A stretch of 64,000 bases of DNA from Ceratotherium simum simum (taxonomy: Eukaryota > Chordata > Mammalia > Perissodactyla > Rhinocerotidae). The notes under the pieces are model-generated. The model had not been told where the DNA came from and searched no databases. It worked only from the letters and a program-made list of their open reading frames with translations. The position numbers and the translations under genes were made by a program. Below, piece by piece: positions 49,738 through 61,330 of the stretch. Positions within the stretch are counted from its first letter, which is position 1; the number at the start of each line of letters is the position of its first letter. The stretch spans positions 7,255,310 through 7,319,309 of the forward strand of contig NW_004454171.1 in the NCBI RefSeq assembly GCF_000283155.1, in the 5' to 3' direction.

Positions 49738-51077
49738 TGAAGATGCCCACTGATACTTAATGAAAAGGGGCCAGGGATGCCTACTGTGCACAGGACTTTT
49801 CTCAAAGAACTGTCCCATGTCTGAAAAAAATCAGCTTATAATTAGCTGAGCCTAGAACCTAATTCTGCTTAACATAATATGCTGAATTTTTCTTGGAATA
49901 TAACTGCTACGCAAATTGTACTGCAGAGTACTTAGATTTGTTTCAAACTTTTACCAAGGTGTTCACTACTTGGAAAAATCTCACCACCAAAAATAATGCC
50001 ATACAATAATGCTGCACTTCTATCTATTATAAGCGAATGATATCAAGATTACTTTGTTAACAGAGTTAGGACCAAAAATTATTAAATGAAAGATGCAGCT
50101 CTCACTGAATTTCATTAATAAAGCTTGTTTTAAAAACAGTACTGCTATCTTATATGTTTATCTCAAATGAACACGCTAAATATTTCTAGCACAGTGACAC
50201 AAATTACTTTGTGAAAATTATGTATTACATTATTACCTTCAAAATTACTCATATCTTTCCTACTCTTATGTGTAGGTAGCATGTAATATTTATGTTTATT
50301 AGCAGGCTAGAAATGGAGATTTTACAAAATACTTAAGGGAAGGTGCACATGCAAAAGAATGAAGTTGAGTTAGACCCTTTCCTCACACCATACACAAAAC
50401 CAATTCAAAATGAATCACAGACCTAAATATAAGAGTTGAAACTCTAAAACTCTTACAAGAAAATACAGGCATAAACCATGACCAAAAGTACAAGCAAAAA
50501 AAGAAAAAAAGAGATAAACTAGACTTTGTCCAAATTAAAAACTACAGTGCTTCACAGGCCACCATCAAGAAAGTGAGAAGACAATCCACAAAATGGGAGA
50601 ACATATTTGCAAATCATATCCAAAGGACTTTTATCTAGTTTTCTACTAGCAGAAACTCTTACAACTCAATAAAAAAGATAAATAATCCATTTTTAAAATG
50701 AAGGACAGATCTCAACAAACATTTCTCCAAAGAAGACATACAAATGGCCAAAAAGCGCATGAAAAGATGCTCTACAACATTAGCCATTAGGGAATTGCAA
50801 ATTCAACCAGGAATGAGATAGCACTTCACACCCATTATGATAGCTACAGTCAAAAAAAAACCAGACTATAACAAGTGTTGTTGAGGATGTAGAGAAACTG
50901 GAACCCTTATACACTGCTGCTGTGAATATAAAATACTCGGCTGCTTTGGAAAACAATCTGGCAGTTCCTGAAAAGGTTAAACATAGAGTTATCATATGAC
51001 CCAGCAATTCTACTTCTAGGTAAAATGTCCAAGAGAAATAAAAACACGTCCACAAATGTCCACAGCACACTATTCTT

Positions 51078-51329
51078 TTTTTTTTTTGGAGGAAGATTGG
51101 CCCTTTGCTAACATCTGTTGCCAATCTTCCTCTTTTTTCCTTTTTCTCCCCAAAGTGCCAGTACATAGCTGTGTATCATAGCTGTAGAGTTGTAGCTCAT
51201 CTACGTGGGATGCCACCCCAGCGCGGCTTGACGAGCGGTGAGCAGGTCCGTGCCCAGGATCTGAACTGGCGAACCCCAGGCCACGAAAGTGGAGCATACG
51301 AACCCAACCGCTACGCCACCAGGCCGGCC
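51078..51329 (-). mobile_element. ERE-type SINE of a third subtype, 18-bp target-site duplication
   Basis: The head ggccggcctggtggcgtagc is read leftward from 51329. The body differs from ERE1 and ERE2 (tacgtagatgagctacaact, then cagctatgatacacagctat). Flanks ccacagcacactattctt (51060-51077) and ccacagcacattattctt (51330-51347) differ at one base. Confidence 0.9.
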
Positions 51330-51432
51330 CCACAGCACATTATTCTTAACAGCCAAAAGATGGAAACAAACCAAATGTCCATCAACTTATTAATGGATAA
51401 ATCAAACATGGTATATCTATACAATGGAATAT

Positions 51433-51575
51433 ATTTTTTGTGTGCGTGAGGAAGATTAGCCCTGAGCTAACATCCATGCCCATCTTCCTCTACTCTATAT
51501 GTGGGATGCCTGCCACGACATGGCTTGGTAAGTGTTGCAGTAGGTCCATGCCCAGGATCTGAACCTGTGATCTAT
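51433..51575 (-). mobile_element. 5'-truncated ERE1-type SINE in the L1
   Basis: Reverse copy of the 3' part of ERE1 (agccctgagctaacatccat, gcccatcttcctctac, catggcttggtaagtg, ccatgcccaggatctgaacc). It lacks the head and I see no target-site duplication. Confidence 0.8.
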
Positions 51576-52064
51576 AGAGGCAAATCTATAGAGACAGAAA
51601 GGACATTAATGGTTGCCTAGGTCTGGGAGCAAAAGGGTATGGGGGGGGCACTGAGGAGTAATAGCTAGATGGTTTCTTTTTGAGTGATGAAAATGTTCTA
51701 AAATTGGTTGTGATGATGGTTGCACAACTGTGAATATATTAAAAACCACGGAATCGCACACTTTAGATGGGTGAACTGCACAGCAGGTGAATTATACATC
51801 AATAAAACTGTTACCAAAAAAAGGTCACCATACCTTACATGTTATTTCGACTTGTCTAGCTTAGACAGCAGTCCCTAATTCATCATTTCTCAAACTCTAA
51901 TTCTATGAGATGCTTTGAATAAAAAATGTTGCATGGTCATATAAATCTGGAGAAAGCTGTACATGATATTCTCTCACAGAAAATGTCAGTGTACTTTAAA
52001 GGCTCTGAGAATTACTGAAGTAAAGAAACTTTAACCTGGGGGGAAAAAAAAAGGAATTATGTCC

Positions 52065-52320
52065 TGATGCACGATACAACATAGATGAACCTTGAAAACA
52101 CTATGCTAAGTGAAAGAAGCCAATCACAAGAGACCATGTATTATATAATCCACTTAGATGAAATGTTCACAAAAGGAAAATTATCAAGACAGAAAGTAGA
52201 TCAGTGATTGGGGAGTAGGCAGGGAGGGGAAGAAAATGGGGAGTGACCGCTAAAAGATATGTTTTGGGGATGGAGGGTGATAATTGCATGGCATGTGAAT
52301 TATATCTCAAATTTTTTAAA
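52065..52320 (+). mobile_element. Second L1 3'UTR fragment
   Basis: acaacatagatgaaccttga, atgctaagtgaaagaagcca and gaattatatctcaaatttt are L1 3'UTR stretches from a separate copy that overlaps the consensus position of the preceding L1. Confidence 0.8.
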
Positions 52321-52374
52321 TTAGTCATTTAAAATACCTTTTAAAGGGTGGGGAGGTTGAGAATCACTCATTTA

Positions 52375-52530
52375 GTGAAAAGAGCACTCAATCAGGCAAT
52401 CCGAGCTTTAGTCCAGATTTTACCTCTACCTTATAAATAAAAATGAGGAGGTTACCTAACTTCTATGGTTATCTTCACTTGTCAAATAAGGTACTGGTTG
52501 AATATGTAAATACTGCAAAGATCACAACTA
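52375..52530 (-). repeat. MIR SINE remnant
   Basis: agagcactcaatcaggcaat, aggaggttacctaacttcta and cttgtcaaataaggtactgg read as reverse MIR. Confidence 0.5.
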
Positions 52531-52690
52531 AGTCTGAAATGCTATACTTACGAACGTTATTAACCTCTTTTGACCTCTGCCATCTGACTTTTTACTAAGG
52601 GACTAATGAAGATATTAGAGTAGATTTTTTATCCTCCCTTCTATTAGCTCTTGGTGAGGGTTTTATTAACAAAGTAACAATAAAAGCCAG

Positions 52691-52896
52691 GCTCTTCGGC
52701 ACCATGGCTTAGCGGCTGGGTGCGCGTGCTCCGCTGCTGGCGGCCCGGGTTCGGATCCCGGGCGCGCACCAACGCAGCGCTTCTCTGGCCATGCTGAGGC
52801 TGCGTCCCACATACAGCAACTAGAAGGATGTGCAGCTATGACATACAACTATCTACTGGGGCTTTGGGGGAAAAAATAAATAAATAAATAAAATTA
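52691..52896 (+). mobile_element. ERE2-type SINE
   Basis: Head mutated (gctcttcggcaccatggcttag), then ggttcggatcccgggcgcg, acagcaactagaaggatg, ctttgggggaaaaaataaat. Flanks taaaagccag (52681-52690) and taaaagccta (52897-52906) form a near-match duplication. Confidence 0.9.
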
Positions 52897-53094
52897 TAAA
52901 AGCCTAGATCCTTTTAATTGCCTATGCCCTCAAGACTCAGTGTCTTATGCTTCTATTTGCTTAGAAAAATTATCAACACATTAACTCTCGACTCTTCAGT
53001 GATCTCAGACACTTGATTCAGTACCACACAGAGCAAAGAGTCAGTTAGCATTACAGGGCAATGTAGAATTAATCCTGGAGTAAGGATCTCCTTG

Positions 53095-53345
53095 TTCTTA
53101 CTGACTCCAGTAGAAATTCACTCAGTTCACCGTAATATTTAAACTGCTCTCCCACTTTCATTCTCATCTCCATTTCAAAACACTCTCTACAGAATAGTCA
53201 AAGTAATCTTTTAAACACGTATCGCAGAATTCATGTTTTTGAATTTTAATGAGTACAGAGGGAAGCCACTCACTCTTCTCTGGCCTCACTTACCTTTCCA
53301 GCCTCATCCTGCAACACTCACCACCTTCCTAAGCTGACGCCTTTA
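53095..53345 (+). mobile_element. L2 remnant
   Basis: ctctggcctcacttaccttt and ccagcctcatcctgcaacac are characteristic L2 phrases. Confidence 0.6.
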
Positions 53346-54049
53346 GAGATACAGTACAGCAAACAAGGAGAAAGAGAGGCAGGTCTTGGCAAGCCTGTAG
53401 GTAATTCTACCTCCTGACTAATCAACTGAGCAAGAAGTAGCTGATTTCAACTTTGGAAACCTCATGGTATCCTCAATCTAAGAATGGGTGAAAAATGAAT
53501 GCAAAGGAATCTTCAAGTATGCGCTACGCCCTCACATGTTTCACACACTTAAAATCTCAGTTACATTAAGATAGTAAGAGAAATTACAAAGATCATCTAA
53601 AACGAGAAGGGATTTAACCGGGTACAAGGAAGAATAAACTTCCGTCAAGGGACACAATATGAGCAACGGCATAAAAATAGGAAAGCACAGGGTGACAAGG
53701 ATTCTGAGGGCAATGAGTAAAACTAGTTTGACAGAAACATGAGATGCCTGTATATGAGATAAAAGGGGTGTAAAGCTAAGTTAAGCTAAAGATTACTCAA
53801 GGGCCCTGGAAGCGAAACTAAGGAAAAAACGGATTTTATCTTCTGGACAAGGAACTCACAAAATAAATAAAAACCTAATTTTTGTTTTTGAGTATTTTTT
53901 TTGATGCTTGTGAACAGTACCAGGTGCATCATCAAAAAAAGCAGACTAAAAGCATACATCTTTAAGGATAAGACAAAAGACTAAAGAAGAGGATTCTTTC
54001 TCAGGTAAAGGCTGTCTAATATTTTCCCCAACTTTAAGCCACAAATTCT

Positions 54050-54360
54050 TTCCTTACATGGCTGGTTGCTCATCGTTCAGGTGTCAATTCACAAGGTTAC
54101 CCCCTAAAAAAGCCTTTCCCTCACCACCTCCTATCACCTGCCTATCTCTCTGTCATCACCATTTCAAATCACTATTTATTTCCTTTATAGCTTAAATCAC
54201 AATATGAAATTATCCTGTTTGTCTGTTTTAAATTGTTTGTCTCTTCCACTAGGAGAGAAACTCCCCAAGCACAGGGACCTTGTCTGTCATGCCATGGCTA
54301 TGATTCCTGTAATTACAACAGTACCTGGGTCTGTCAGTAGACTCTAAAATAAAATAAACG
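54050..54360 (+). mobile_element. L2 3' end remnant
   Basis: aaaagcctttccctcaccac, taggagagaaactccccaag and cacagggaccttgtctgtc follow the L2 3' region order. Confidence 0.65.
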
Positions 54361-54498
54361 CATGAAAGTAAGCCCCATACTTAAAACAGGAGCCGCTCTT
54401 ATTGCCAGGGGGTAGTGGGGGATTAAGGATCAACTAACCCAGCCACATTCTTGGAACCTCTAGGCTCCATACAGTATCATTTAAAAACGAATGATATA

Positions 54499-54741
54499 TT
54501 GGGGCCGGCCTGGTGGCGCAAGCAGTCACGCACACACTGTCTACTGCGGCGGCCCGGGGTTCGCCGGTTTGGATCCCGGGCGCACACCCACACACCACCT
54601 GTCGAGCCATGCTGCGGCGTCCCATATAAAGTGGAGGAAATGGGCACGGATGTTAGCCCAGGGCCAGTCTTCCTGGGGGGGGGGGGGGGGGTGATTGGCA
54701 GATGTTAGCTCAGGGCTGATATTCCTCACAAAAAAAAAAAG
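54499..54741 (+). mobile_element. ERE1-type SINE containing a run of 17 G
   Basis: Head ttggggccggcctggtggcgc, box-B-like ggtttggatcccgggcgc, cgagccatgctgcggcg, two gatgttagc modules. At 54675-54691 a run of 17 G replaces the usual cagcaaaaaagagga link between the modules. Flanks share gaatgata (54489-54496; 54742-54749). Confidence 0.92.
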
Positions 54742-55204
54742 GAATGATAGAGAAAATCTCTCGAGATTAGTTGTCAAAAGGCTGGATAGTGGTAACAAAT
54801 CCTGTGTCATATGCAGGTATGTAAACTTTATCCGTTAAATGTAACTTAACAGAGATGTACACAAACAGCATTTATTCTAAAACTCCATCTGTTTCTGCTG
54901 CTTAGTCATCCTGCTTTTATGTTGAGACAGTTAGGGCTGCAGATAATGGATAGAGTTGCTGGTAATCTAACATTGGACACCTTGTGTCTAGGTGTTCTCC
55001 AACTGTGAAATGGTTTAAAGGGAAAAGTAAACACTGCCACATTGCCTAAGCCAATTTTATACACAGTATGTGGCAGATGCAAATGTTACTTAACTATGAG
55101 ATATTTTAAAAATAAAAACAGAAGCTCAGAGCAAGTAGGGGAAGAGAAGCTCCAAGAGATCGTATTTGCTGATAATGTTTAACCTACACACCAATTTTAT
55201 GGCA

Positions 55205-56000
55205 ACATGCTTTGGACAAAGAATATTACATATCTTTTCACCTTCCCTTCAGTCCCAATCTTCCTATTCCTCACCACCCTCCTTGTCCAATCACAGCTCT
55301 AGCCAGACTTAGATTACACAGGTTTATTGAGGAACTGTTTCAAACTTTCAAGGAAAAAGTAATTCCTGTAGTGTATAATCCGTTCCAGAAACAGACCAAT
55401 CAAAGAAGCAACCAACTGGAAAATCCTGACAAAGATAACAAGAACCACAGAGCAATAACAGAATTAAGAGAATTCAGAACATATACACCTCAGTCAAGGA
55501 ATACACAATGGTTGAATATTGAAAGACTTGCAAGATTTATAATCCGGAAAGTTAATTTTTAAAAAATATGCTATTGGGGCTGCCCCAGTAGTGCAGTGGT
55601 CAAATGCGCGTGCTTCGCTTTGGCAGCCCAGAGTTTGCAGGTTCCGATCCCTGGCGCGGACATATGCATCCCTTATCAAGCCATGCTGTGGCGGCATCCC
55701 ATATAAAGTAGAGAAAGATGGGCATGGATGTTAGCCCAGGGCCAGTCTTCCTCAGCAAAAAGAGGATTGGCAACGGATGTTAGCTCAGGGCCAATCTTCC
55801 TCACACACATACAAAAAAATATGCTATCAACAGATACTGAGAGAACATTTGATAAATAAAATTCAAACAGACTTCTAACAAAGCATTAACAACTAACTGT
55901 AGGAATAAATGGATGGTGCCTTAATATAAAAAAGATAAACTTCAAAGAGGGATGATCTTTACATAACGATCATTTATCACCAAGCAATACCTTTTAATAC
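55205..56000 (+). mobile_element. L1- or HAL1-like ORF remnant with nested SINE
   Basis: 55310-55560 has wording like L1/HAL1 coding sequence (ggaactgtttcaaactttca, agtaattcctgtagtgtat). It resumes after the SINE with ctatcaacagatactgagag and aacatttgataaataaaattc. Weak similarity, frames broken. Confidence 0.5.
55575..55813 (+). mobile_element. ERE1-type SINE, exact 14-bp target-site duplication
   Basis: Head tggggctgccccagtagtgc, box-B-like ggttccgatccctgg, cttatcaagccatgctgtgg, two gatgttagc modules, short A-rich tail. Flanked by aaaaaatatgctat at 55561-55574 and 55814-55827. Confidence 0.94.
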
Positions 56001-56999
56001 CAAGAACAAAATTCCCAATTAAGAGTCTTTTTTTTTATGTTTACTATTTTTTTTGAAATTGCAATAACTGTTTATCTCCTTTTCTAAAATAAAGAACAGG
56101 TATTAAATTATAACCAGAGGCTGGAGAAAAACATTAGGAAAGATAAATCCACCCTCAAAGGCTTTTTTCTACATGTACAAATAAATACCCATAGATGGAA
56201 TCAAACTGATTTCTACTTAACATTCACTCATCAATAAATGCGGTTCTACATCATCATTTTTAATAGCAACATTATACTCCGCAGAGCATGCATATATCAT
56301 AATACGTAATCAGAGGAACATTTATGTTCTCTATTTAGCATTCATCTAGGTGTTGGAATTCCCAACCCATTGAATTAGCAATATCTAACACTGAAAAGAA
56401 CCATGTTAAAGTCATCTTAATAGCTTTTAAAATCAATTTGGAAATAGTCTTTTAATTCAATGATTGGAATGATAAATACCTTTTAACAAAATCAGACAGC
56501 ACAAAAATTTGATGATAAAAATTACATTAAAAGCAGATTTTCAGAAAGATGACAGCATGAGAATGTTTCTATATTTGCTCTCTATAAAACCTATCAAAAT
56601 TAACTCAAAAAAAAAACCAAAAAAGGAAATTTAATCAAATCCAACAAGAGTCACAACCCAATAAACTGGAACTGACAAATGATTTCAAGAGACAATTAAA
56701 TCCATACTCAAGTGCAGAAAAATACTAAAAGCCAACATCCAATTCCTCTTAAGTCTATTAGAAGACATATTTTGAAAACTATGGCAGGCTGAAGAGGTGG
56801 GAGAGAAGGGTCGCTTGGCCCAGTAAGTTGACTTTTTTGGCCCAGTTAAGTAGAGAAACTACCTGAATCAGAGCAGAGCCCTGCCACTCTAAATCTCTCC
56901 CTGGACCCCCAGATATGATCTCCGGAAAGAGAATTAAACAAATACAGTGGAAGTTCAGAGAAACTAGAATGAACTGCTCTTTTCTCACATTATCCCCCT

Positions 57000-58080
57000 C
57001 TTTCTAACAGACATGTCCCACACCTCTTTCCCTGATCTGGACTCATATTAAAAACCACCAACTTCTAAGAATACAATTAAAATAGTGTCCAGGAGAATAA
57101 GAAACAGAATCGAAGAGAACCTAATCACACTTTAGACTCTACATATATATTTTAAACCTATATATATATTTTAAAGGCCCAACAGAATAACTTCACTCAA
57201 GATAAGTACACAGAAACCATCCCACACAGAGCCTGTGCAGAGATCAAAGTACGGGTATACAACATAAACAGATGAAGAAAATACTTTGAAAGAAATCTCA
57301 GGAAACCAGTAGCTCTTCAGACAAATTCTGTTCTATCTCAAAGAGTAAAGAGAACATGAATTCTATAAAACAAAACAAAACAAAACAAAACAAGAGATAA
57401 GAGGATACAAAAGGGGGAGGGAGCCGGAATAAATGAGGAACTTACAGAAAAGATGAAATGGAAGCAAAAACCACATTAGAAGTAATAAAAGAATCAACAC
57501 TGCTGAAAGCAATGTCAACCATAAAGAACACAGACCTGAGAAATATCACAAAGCATACAGGGTAAAAGGCCAGAGATGACAGCACTTAGAGGTAAGAAGC
57601 CAGATATGAACTATGAAGACAACATATGTAAAACTGGAGGTTCTGAAGAAGAGAATAGAAAACAAGGACACTCAAGAGTAGAATAAAAGCAAGCTTTCCT
57701 GAAATAGAGAAAGATCTCAATCTGGAGACTGAAGTAGGCTCACCATGTACCAAGAAACAGTAATAAAAAACCAATAAAAACTGACACACATCTTCACATC
57801 CTGGTGAAGCTGCTGAATTTTAAGCATAAAGAAAGAATTCTTAAAGCATCCATGCAGCAGAAGTATATCATTTACAAAACAAACAAAGAAAGGCTGACCT
57901 CCGACTTCCCCATAGAAACACTAAATTCCAGAAGACAATGTAGTAAAGTTTTGTGCTAAGAAAATAAAATGGATGTGACCCAGAGAATTATTTTTCCAAT
58001 CAGGATGTCATTTACGAGTAAGAAGAACAGGAGGACATTCTCAAATACTCAAGAATTCAAAAATTAAAGCACTCATAACT
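57000..58080 (+). mobile_element. L1/HAL1-like 5' region remnant
   Basis: Stretches such as ttcttaaagcatccatgcag, aggctgacctccgacttccc and cagaagacaatgtagtaaag resemble old L1/HAL1 sequence. Boundaries uncertain. An (AAAAC)n run lies at 57365-57391. Confidence 0.45.
57365..57391. repeat. (AAAAC)n microsatellite
   Basis: Five tandem aaaac units. Confidence 0.95.
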
Positions 58081-58143
58081 TGGGGGGGGGGGTGTGGGGT
58101 TAGTAGATAAACAGACTAACACTGACAATCATAAGAAAAATCA

Positions 58144-58350
58144 GGGCCGGCCCCATGGCTTAGCGGTTAAGTGCACGCGCTCCGCTGCTGGCAGCCTGGG
58201 TTCGGATCCCTGGCACCCACCGCTTCTCCGGCCATGCTGGGGCTGCGTCCCACATACAGCAACTGGAAGGATGTGCAGCTATGACATACAACTATCTACT
58301 GGGGCTTTGAGGGGAAAAAATAAATAAATAAAATCTTTAAAAAAAAAAAA
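58144..58350 (+). mobile_element. ERE2-type SINE
   Basis: Head gggccggccccatggcttag, ggttcggatccctgg, acagcaactggaaggatg, ctttgaggggaaaaaataaa, long A tail. A short deletion is present before the accgcttctcc block. An 11-G run (58082-58092) lies just upstream. Confidence 0.92.
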
Positions 58351-58744
58351 AAAGAAAAAACAAAATAAACTGGCAAATGGAGAAGCTGTACTTTGAAGAC
58401 TGGCAGCATGCCCCGAATGCAGCTAAACTCATCCGTTTAATATCTGAGATCAAAAGCCACTTAATTACCAAGTGTTTATTTTGATACCTGTTTTGTGCCA
58501 AATGACTGACGTTATACAGCAAACGTTAATTTACTCGAAATATACTCTTTAAACTTTTCTTTTGTCGTAATTTTATTTAACAAAATCTGTCAATAACATT
58601 CCACCCCCCACCCCCCACAGAGTACTCATTTACCAATATTTAATTTACTGAACATTTACTATAAGCCAAAGATGGTGCAAGACACTAAGAGAATAAGACA
58701 GAAATCATTCTTCCCTGGATCTTAGTTTAGTTTCCCAAAGTTAA

Positions 58745-58900
58745 CTATGTATCAAAAGAAACTGAGGTGCTTTTTAAACAGTTACGATTCCTACTTCCAT
58801 TCTACCACTTTTAATAATCTGAGGATTTTCAGATTTGTTTGCTTGAACTTCCCAGGTGATTCTGATAGATAGCCAGGTTTAGAAACTACAGGTCTGCCAC
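58745..58900 (+). repeat. MER20-like hAT remnant
   Basis: aatctgaggattttcagatt and cttcccaggtgattctgata fit the same group as 48520-48690, more diverged. Confidence 0.45.
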
Positions 58901-59499
58901 AGTTACAACATGCAATGCAACTTCTTCAAGTGTCCTAAATCTTCAAATAAATAACATCCAGTAATTTTACCATTGACTGTATTTTATCCTATTGTAAATT
59001 TTCTGACAATGGCAGTCTAACAGGTATGTCACTTTGCTATAAACAGCAGATTCTAGAGTGTGTCACTGCTTTTTGAACACTCAATTTTTAAATATCTAAA
59101 AATAGAGTAGTAGCAACATGGACATCTGTGAAAATGTGTAATATCCCAAGAGTTTGATAGGTTAAAAACAAATTACTTTAAATATATTTAACAAAGAGTA
59201 TGTGTGTTCCAACAAATCTGAAAGTACAGGTTATCAAGAAGAGTTGCTTATATTATTTTCTGAGCAAAATGAAGAACAAATCTAGTACATATCACTCCAC
59301 ATTACACACAAATATTAAACTAGCATCCAATAATCAAATGCCTTTCCTTAAAAAAATTGAGGTATTTGTGTAATGACTTACAGAAGAATGTGTTTAGAGA
59401 GGACAACAGACAGAATAACTCTGGCAACAGTAATAATTTATAATAATATAGTTATGACTGACGACTATGACTTTCTTGCTTGTAGCTGTGATTAAAAAG

Positions 59500-60009
59500 T
59501 TAAGCAGCTAATCTACCATATGATCCAGCAATCGTACTTCTAGGCATTTGTAACAGAGAAATGAAGTTATTTCACACAAAAATCTGTACATTAATGTACA
59601 GCTATATTGGTTAACAGCCAGAAACTGGAAACAACCCAAATGTCCTTCAATGGTTAAACAAACTGAGGGACATCATACCACAGAACACTACTCAGCAATA
59701 AAACAGAAATGCGTTCTTGATACACACATTCTCTTGGTTCTCAAGGGAATTAAGCTGAGTGAATAAAACCAGTCTCAAAAAGTTACATACTGTGATTCCA
59801 TTTATATAACATTCTGGAAATGACAAAATTATAGAGATTGAGAACAGATTAGTGGTTGCTAGGGGTTAGGGAAGAGTAGAAAGAGGGAGGTGGCTGTGGC
59901 TATAAAAAGAGTAGCACAGAAATTGTTATGATGAACCGTTCTGTATCTTGACTGTGGTGGTAGTCACATTAATCTACTCATGATAAAATTGCATGGAACT
60001 AAACACACA

Positions 60010-60042
<33 letters not shown>

Positions 60043-60250
60043 TGAATGCATGTAAAACTGGTGAAATCTGAAGCAGGGCCAGTGGACTGTATCAATGTCA
60101 ATTTCCTGGTTATGATAGTACACTAGTTATGCAAGATGTTACTGTTGTGGCAAACTAGATAAAAGGTATACTGGATCTCTCTATAATATGTTTTACAGAT
60201 GCAAGCAAATCTACAACTACCTCAAAAACTAAAAAAAAGTTTTTTTAAAA
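59500..60250 (+). mobile_element. Old L1 3'UTR with (CA)n
   Basis: ctaccatatgatccagcaat, ggttaacagccagaaactgg, ccaaatgtccttcaatggtt and agtggttgctaggggttagg are L1 3'UTR phrases. A (CA)n microsatellite at 60005-60042 lies inside. Confidence 0.8.
60005..60042. repeat. (CA)n microsatellite
   Basis: About 18 ca units with one ta interruption. Confidence 0.95.
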
Positions 60251-61179
60251 AAGTAAGCCACCTAAAAACAGTTGGGATTTAAACCCAAGTGTGACTGCTC
60301 CTTCTACTTTCCTGCCTGTTGACAAATACGTGTGGTGTGGTTTCGTTCTCTCATTGCCGCTAATCATCAAGTCATTCTTGCTGGAGGTGCTCTTTCATCA
60401 CTGCTCCTCACTATCCCCACAGAGTTTCCTCATCTCCACTAATGTATGTTTAACCACTCCTACTCACTTGTCTAACCCCTTGGCTTTTCTCTCATTCCAT
60501 CACCATGACTTCAGTCAGTATCAAAACTTTCTCCAAATAAATCGTTTTGCCTTCTAGAGACAATACAACAATAACAACCAATCATGTCAATGAACTCTAC
60601 ACTACACTTTCCTTTCTCATTGTTCTTGTTCCTTGATTTTTCTGTTTTTTTTAACACTGGATTTGACACCATTTCAGAAAATCTCTCTTCAAATATTTTA
60701 ATATAATTCTCCTTAAAAATACAGTAGAGTCTCCTGTGTTATTATTACTAAATTGCCATGAATTTGAACAAGTTGAAAGTAACCAAAAAGACTTAAGATG
60801 TTTTATGAGTCAAGATTCACTGTAAAATTCCCAAACCTATCTGATTAGTGCTATAAAATATAGCATTTTAAAAGTTAAACTTTAAGAAATATTTTCAAAA
60901 AAAGAAAAAGCAGTGCCACATTTAACCTTCCCCCCCTTTTTAACTCTAAAATCTCATTTGCTTTTCCTCATAGAACACAATCACCAATCTTGACTATAAG
61001 CCAAAACTAAGAAAAGACAGAAATATTAGGTATTACTAAACATTCCAAGTATAGAGAAAAAGAGAATACTTGAAAAGAGTAACACTGAAAGAATAATATG
61101 GTTCTTTGTGTCTAAATCCAAATAGATTTTTACTCAGTATCATAAAACAGGAAAAACAAAAAACATAAGTTACAGATTT

Positions 61180-61330
61180 CAGGCACATTATTCCATTTAA
61201 TCCTCAAGCAAATCTTTGGGGGGGTAGTAAAAATACCTATTTTACAGTTCAAAAAACAGGAAAATTTTAAACAATGAGCCCAAAGCTACAGAGTTAATAA
61301 GTGGAAGACAAACATGGGTTAGAGTCCTTG
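61180..61330 (+). repeat. MIR SINE remnant
   Basis: ttattccatttaatcctcaa, cctattttacagttcaaaa and agttaataagtggaagacaa follow the MIR order. Confidence 0.7.

Larger units (their letters stand above)
50340..51825 (+). mobile_element. L1 3' end with two nested SINEs
   Basis: Starts in ORF2 C-terminal sequence (tgcaaaagaatgaagttgag, agacctaaatataagagttg), continues through the 3'UTR (gacccagcaattctacttct, ttaacagccaaaagatggaa, tggttgcacaactgtgaata) and ends ggtgaattatacatcaataa with an A-rich tail. Two SINEs interrupt it at 51078-51329 and 51433-51575. Part of the usual L1 3'UTR is missing at the second insertion. Confidence 0.85.

Noticed and set aside
1661..58350. tRNA genes at the ERE heads
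   Set aside because: Box A/B-like sequences are present because these SINEs derive from a tRNA, but no intact cloverleaf or anticodon arm is visible.
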